DNA of 64,000 nt, taken from Aeromonas allosaccharophila. Its GTDB lineage: Bacteria; Pseudomonadota; Gammaproteobacteria; Enterobacterales; Aeromonadaceae. The stretch is from contig NZ_CDBR01000042.1 of the NCBI RefSeq assembly GCF_000819685.1, positions 62,001 through 126,000 on the forward strand, written 5' to 3'. Shown one piece after another: positions 60,334 through 64,000 of the stretch (positions are counted from its first letter, which is position 1; every line of letters begins with the position of its first letter). The notes beneath the pieces were generated by a model. That model did no database searches. It saw only the letters and a program-made list of their open reading frames with translations, and was not told the origin of the DNA. Position numbers and translations under genes: made by a program.

Positions 60334-62166
60334 ATGTGTGGCATCGTCGGGGCTGTTGCCCAACGTGATGTGGCTGAAATTCTGGTAGAGGGCCTGCGCC
60401 GTCTGGAGTACCGCGGTTATGACTCCGCCGGTGTGGCCGTATTCAGCGCCAACCAGCCGCTGCAGCGGGTGCGCCGTCTGGGCAAGGTGGCCGAGCTGGC
60501 CAAGGCGCTCGACGAGCAGTCCGTCCATGGTGGTACCGGCATCGCCCATACCCGCTGGGCCACCCACGGCGAGCCTTCCGAGCGCAACGCCCACCCCCAC
60601 GTCTCCGAGCATATCGTGGTGGTGCACAACGGCATCATCGAGAACCACGAAGAGCTGCGGGAAGAGTTGAAGGCGCTGGGCTATGTGTTCAGCTCCGACA
60701 CCGACACCGAGGTGATTGCCCATCTGGTCCATCACGAGCTGAAGAGCGCCCCCAGCCTGCTGGTCGCCATGCAGATTGCGGTGAAGCAGCTGCGCGGTGC
60801 CTACGGTACCGTGGTGATGGACAGCCGCGATGACAGCCGCGTGGTGGTTGCCCGCTCCGGTTCACCGTTGGTGATCGGCCGTGGCATCGGCGAAAACTTC
60901 ATCGCCTCCGATCAGATGGCGCTGCTGCCGGTGACCCGCCGTTTCATCTTCCTGGAAGAGGGTGATGTGGCCGAGGTGACCCGTCGCGACGTACACATCT
61001 TCGATACCAACGGCAACGCCGTGGTGCGCGAGGAGCAGGAGTCCGAGCTCTCCCATGATGCCGGTGACAAGGGCGAATACCGCCACTACATGCTCAAAGA
61101 GATCTACGAGCAGCCCAAAGCCATCACCAATACCCTGGAAGGGCGTCTTGGCAGCGATCACGTGGTGGTCGAATCCTTCGGCAACGGTGCCCGCGCCATC
61201 TTCGACAAGGTCGAGCACGTGCAGATCGTCGCCTGTGGCACCTCCTACAACTCCGGCATGGTGGCCCGCTACTGGTTCGAAGAGATCGCTGGCGTCTCCT
61301 GCGATGTGGAGATCGCCTCCGAGTTCCGCTATCGCAAATCGGTGGTGCGCCCCAACAGCCTGCTGGTGACCCTCTCCCAGAGTGGCGAGACCGCCGATAC
61401 CCTGGCGGCGCTGCGTCTGGCCAAGGAGTCCGGCTACATGAGCTCGCTGGCTATCTGCAACGTACCGGGCTCCTCGCTGGTGCGTGAATCGGATCTGGCA
61501 TTCATGACCCGTGCCGGTGCTGAAATTGGCGTGGCCTCTACCAAGGCGTTCACCACCCAGCTGGCTGGCCTGCTGATGCTGGTGGCCTCGGTCGGTCACT
61601 GCCGTGGCAACCTGAGCGCGGCCGCCGAGGCCGAACTGGTCAAGGCGCTGCAAGCCCTGCCGCTGCGTATTAAAGAGAGCCTGGCGCTGGCCAAGGATAT
61701 CGAAACCCTGGCCGAAGAGTTTGCCGACAAGCACCACAGCCTGTTCCTCGGCCGTGGCAGCCAGTACCCCATCGCCATGGAAGGGGCGCTCAAGCTCAAG
61801 GAGATCTCCTACATCCACGCAGAAGCCTATGCCGCTGGTGAACTGAAGCACGGCCCGTTGGCGCTGATCGATGCCGAGATGCCCATCATTGTGGTGGCAC
61901 CGAACAACGATCTGCTGGAGAAGCTCAAGTCCAACGTGGAAGAGGTGCGTGCCCGTGGCGGTATCCTCTACGTGTTCGCCGATGCCGATACCGGCTTCAA
62001 GAGCGACGAGACCATGCGAGTCATGAACCTGAACCACGTGGAAGAGATGATCGCGCCAATCGTCTATACCGTGCCGCTGCAGCTGCTCTCCTACCACGTC
62101 GCCCTGATCAAGGGCACCGACGTGGACCAGCCGCGCAACCTGGCAAAATCGGTGACCGTTGAGTAA
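60334..62166 (+). CDS. glmS: Glutamine-fructose-6-phosphate aminotransferase GlmS
   Basis: A 610-residue enzyme (E. coli 609). Met-Cys at the start ([32 protein letters not shown] spans the glutaminase) gives the N-terminal nucleophile; two SIS domains follow ([29 protein letters not shown]), and the C-terminal [13 protein letters not shown]. It makes GlcN-6-P. The start at 60334 has AAGGAG upstream. The 3' end is the TnsD-recognition part of attTn7, with no Tn7 element following. Confidence 0.97.
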   Translation: MCGIVGAVAQRDVAEILVEGLRRLEYRGYDSAGVAVFSANQPLQRVRRLGKVAELAKALDEQSVHGGTGIAHTRWATHGEPSERNAHPHVSEHIVVVHNGIIENHEELREELKALGYVFSSDTDTEVIAHLVHHELKSAPSLLVAMQIAVKQLRGAYGTVVMDSRDDSRVVVARSGSPLVIGRGIGENFIASDQMALLPVTRRFIFLEEGDVAEVTRRDVHIFDTNGNAVVREEQESELSHDAGDKGEYRHYMLKEIYEQPKAITNTLEGRLGSDHVVVESFGNGARAIFDKVEHVQIVACGTSYNSGMVARYWFEEIAGVSCDVEIASEFRYRKSVVRPNSLLVTLSQSGETADTLAALRLAKESGYMSSLAICNVPGSSLVRESDLAFMTRAGAEIGVASTKAFTTQLAGLLMLVASVGHCRGNLSAAAEAELVKALQALPLRIKESLALAKDIETLAEEFADKHHSLFLGRGSQYPIAMEGALKLKEISYIHAEAYAAGELKHGPLALIDAEMPIIVVAPNNDLLEKLKSNVEEVRARGGILYVFADADTGFKSDETMRVMNLNHVEEMIAPIVYTVPLQLLSYHVALIKGTDVDQPRNLAKSVTVE

Positions 62167-62198
62167 GTCACTCTCTGATAAGTCACTTTTTGAAATGA

Positions 62199-62225
62199 AA
62201 AAGAGCCGCAATTGCGGCTCTTTTT
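62199..62225. terminator. Bidirectional terminator between glmS and luxR-type gene
   Basis: GAGCCGC (62203-62209), AATT, GCGGCTC (62214-62220), flanked by A and T runs. Confidence 0.92.
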
Positions 62226-62239
62226 GTTTCGGCTGAGGG

Positions 62240-63016
62240 TTACGACAGCCGCAGATTGGTGATGGTCACCTCGTCGAGGGAGGGCACTATGATGCCGCTG
62301 GTGATCCCTTTGGCGATGGCTTGGCTGCGGTTCTTCGAATCGGTCTTGTTGGTCACCTGGGTCAGGTGGAAGTTGACCGTCCGCTCACTGATGCCGAGGA
62401 TGGTGGCGATCTCCCAGGAGGTCTTGCCCTCGCTGGCCCAGAACAGACACTCCTTCTCCCGATCCGACAGTTCGGTCAGGTATTTCATCATATCCGGTCT
62501 GCTTTTGATCAGTTGCAGCGCGGAGTTGAAGATGTAGCTGGCGCAGAACGACAGCAGCGGAACATTTTCAAACATCAGATCGGAGTTGGATTTCTCCTTG
62601 GTGATGAATGAGAGGATGCCGTGCTCCCCCTGCGGGGTGTGCAGCGGAAAGGAGACGCCATTGCGTACCCCGAAATCGGCCGCCAGGTTCATCACGTCGC
62701 GGCTGGCGCTGGGTAGCCAAGGCGAATCGCAGTCGAGCTTGTTCCAGAAGATCGGCTGGGTCTGTTTCAGCCCCAGATAGACCACCGGATCCTGGGTCAG
62801 ATACTGGTTTTCGCTGTAGGCGTCAAACCAGGTGGTCGGACAGTTGTTGAACAGTGCCACGTGGGATTTTTGCATGCTGATGGGGAAAATAATCAGCAGC
62901 CGAAAGTAATCAAAGCCCATTTGATGACTGAAGCGCTCCAGCAGTTGCTGGATATCGCTGGTTTTTGTTGCCTTGGTGAACTTGTCGATATGTTCCCAGA
63001 TCGCATCGTTGAGCAT
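62240..63016 (-). CDS. LuxR-type quorum-sensing regulator, no luxI partner in window
   Basis: A 258-residue LuxR protein close to Aeromonas AhyR as I recall it (for example NGVSFPLH, GILSFIT, ECLFWASEGKTS, AIAKGI.SGI). The acyl-homoserine-lactone pocket residues are present: Trp63, Tyr67, Asp76-Pro77, Trp91, Gly120. The C-terminal helix-turn-helix is SWEIATILGISERTVNFHLTQV. No luxI-type gene is in the window, so it is a solo or second copy. It is divergent from the Fur-regulated TonB-system gene. A 9-bp inverted repeat lies just upstream. Confidence 0.88.
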   Translation of the reverse strand: MLNDAIWEHIDKFTKATKTSDIQQLLERFSHQMGFDYFRLLIIFPISMQKSHVALFNNCPTTWFDAYSENQYLTQDPVVYLGLKQTQPIFWNKLDCDSPWLPSASRDVMNLAADFGVRNGVSFPLHTPQGEHGILSFITKEKSNSDLMFENVPLLSFCASYIFNSALQLIKSRPDMMKYLTELSDREKECLFWASEGKTSWEIATILGISERTVNFHLTQVTNKTDSKNRSQAIAKGITSGIIVPSLDEVTITNLRLS

Positions 63017-63027
63017 TACTTTCTCCT

Positions 63028-63056
63028 TTTTCGATCTCTATCACACTGATCGAAAA
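63028..63056. promoter_or_regulatory. Inverted repeat upstream of the luxR-type gene
   Basis: TTTTCGATC (63028-63036) and GATCGAAAA (63048-63056), a perfect 9-bp repeat with an 11-base gap, half-site centres 20 bp apart, next to the ATG at 63016. It could be an operator. Each arm contains TTTCGA, as in the nearby DeoR-family operator. Confidence 0.5.
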
Positions 63057-63188
63057 GATTTTTTCTCGTTATTTATATTTGTGCGGTGGCTATTGGCGCC
63101 ACTTATTCCGTGCGTGCTTAAAAATTATCCTGTTTTTGTGCATAAAGGCCAAGGAAATCCTCTCGTTGCCAGTCTGCGCTGCATTTGA

Positions 63189-63207
63189 GATAATGATAAT
63201 AGTTATC
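63189..63207. promoter_or_regulatory. Fur box upstream of the DUF3450 gene
   Basis: GATAATGATAATAGTTATC matches the 19-bp Fur consensus at 17 positions. It is 20-38 bases before the ATG, over the likely promoter. Confidence 0.9.
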
Positions 63208-63226
63208 ATTAATAAGATGTATTTCA

Positions 63227-63988
63227 ATGAACAAGTTATGGGGTGTGGCCCTGCTGCCACTGTCAGTCCACTTTGCTGCCATCGGGGATGAGCTGGTTGC
63301 TCCCGCTCTCAAGAACAGCATAGCTGCCGGGAAAGCCTCCCAGCAGCGGGTGGAAAAAGCCGCCGATGCCGCCGTTGCCGCACGACTGGAGCTGCAAAAT
63401 GCCCAGCTGCAACTGCGCGACCTCGAAGCCTACAACCGCTACATGCAATCTCTGGTGGCCGATCAGCAAAATGAGCTGGGTAAATTGAGCCAGCAGCTGG
63501 AAGCGGTGCAAGAGACCCGTCAGGGCTTGATCCCGCTGATGCTGCAGATGCAGGGAGATCTGGAACAGCTGGTGCAAAACGATATCCCGCTGCGCAAGGA
63601 AGATCGGCTGGCGCGGGTTGAACAGTTGAAAGCGACGCTGGCCCGTGCCGACGTGAGCGAGGCGGAGAAATTCCGCCAGCTGCTGCAGGCCTATCAGATC
63701 GAAGCCGAGTACGGCAGCCGGATGGACAGCTATTCCACCGAGCTGGAGCTGGATGGTGCCCCGCGTCGGGTCGATGTGCTGGCGCTGGGTCGGGTCTCCC
63801 TGCTGGCGATGACTGCCGATCGCAGTCAGGCATGGCGCTGGTCTGCCGAGGCGAAGCAGTGGCAAGCCCTCGACAGCCAGTGGCTCTCCCCCATTGCCGA
63901 GGCGATGGACGTGGCTGCCGACAAGAAAGTTCCCCAGTTGCTCAGTGTTCCCCTCTCTGTCAGCCGTAGTCAGGAGGCCCAATCATGA
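63227..63988 (+). CDS. DUF3450 periplasmic coiled-coil protein of a TonB system
   Basis: A 253-residue protein with a short signal peptide (MNKLWGVALLPLSVHFAAI) and a long coiled coil (about 35-130, rich in Glu, Gln, Leu, Ala), then a beta-rich end (LELDGAPRRVDVLALGRVSLLAMT). DUF3450 proteins precede the ExbB-like TtpC of TonB2/3 clusters in Vibrio and Aeromonas and are needed for iron uptake. A strong Fur box is upstream. The stop overlaps the start of the next gene (ATGA). Confidence 0.88.
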   Translation: MNKLWGVALLPLSVHFAAIGDELVAPALKNSIAAGKASQQRVEKAADAAVAARLELQNAQLQLRDLEAYNRYMQSLVADQQNELGKLSQQLEAVQETRQGLIPLMLQMQGDLEQLVQNDIPLRKEDRLARVEQLKATLARADVSEAEKFRQLLQAYQIEAEYGSRMDSYSTELELDGAPRRVDVLALGRVSLLAMTADRSQAWRWSAEAKQWQALDSQWLSPIAEAMDVAADKKVPQLLSVPLSVSRSQEAQS

Positions 63989-64000
63989 GAGTCACCATGA
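63985..64000 (+). CDS. Start of downstream TonB-system gene, partial
   Basis: ATG at 63985 with AGGAGG seven bases upstream; it begins MRVTM and runs off the window. By context it should be the ExbB/TolQ-like TtpC, but the visible sequence alone does not show that. Confidence 0.6.

Noticed and set aside
60862-62211. 449-residue minus-strand ORF across glmS
   Set aside because: Antisense shadow of glmS with His/Gly-rich low complexity.

Overview
The window most likely comes from the origin-proximal chromosome of an Aeromonas species. This rests on protein families and gene order read by eye, not on a database search. The main pointers are a class D beta-lactamase of the OXA-12/AmpS type linked to a CreBC (BlrAB) two-component system and creD, a LuxR protein close to AhyR, oriC lying between mioC and mnmG, and a dnaA-dnaN-recF-gyrB block. 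The DNA is GC-rich and almost entirely coding.

Layout. 1-2.3 kb: an oxidoreductase and an alpha/beta hydrolase, divergent from an HxlR regulator, with three 22-bp-phased operator repeats between them. 2.4-10.5 kb: kdpFABC-kdpDE, a potassium-scavenging pump and its sensor pair, with putative KdpE sites, a possible RNA switch over the kdpF ribosome site and very short coupled ORFs at several gene junctions. 10.5-18.6 kb: an MFS/AraC pair, avtA, two small heat-shock genes with ROSE-like RNA thermometers, and metabolic or regulatory genes. 18.7-24.8 kb: gyrB-recF-dnaN-dnaA on the minus strand, the leading strand when replication runs left from oriC. 25-31.5 kb: an amino-acid ABC transporter, then rpmH-rnpA-yidD-yidC-mnmE. 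31.5-33 kb: an AT-richer two-gene module, a 340-aa unrecognised putative DNA-binding protein plus a Doc-type Fic protein, just after an SGI1-type attachment sequence at the 3' end of mnmE. 33-40.7 kb: an iron-hydroxamate operon (receptor, YojI-type exporter, fhuC, fhuD, fhuB). 41-46.3 kb: mioC, oriC, mnmG, rsmG, parA, parB. 46.4-54.8 kb: atpIBEFHAGDC and glmU. 54.9-59.4 kb: creD, OXA-type beta-lactamase, creC, creB. 59.5-62.2 kb: a DeoR-family regulator and glmS. 62.2-64 kb: a LuxR solo and the start of a Fur-regulated TonB-system operon running off the right edge.

Replication and segregation are spread across the window. Four parS-like sites lie at 10.5, 12.9, 18.6 and 21.2 kb, all on one side of oriC and 20-31 kb from it, while parAB is on the other side. 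The GATC-dense oriC extends its high GATC density into mioC and the first part of mnmG. An imperfect tandem duplication between dnaA and dnaN produces a 14-codon ORF that begins like DnaN and ends like DnaA.

The best candidates for something not previously described are the 340-aa protein/Doc module, the three-segment pairing over the kdpF start, the duplicated start of kdpD that survives as an upstream ORF, and the FhuA-like/YojI/FhuCDB operon that joins uptake to export.
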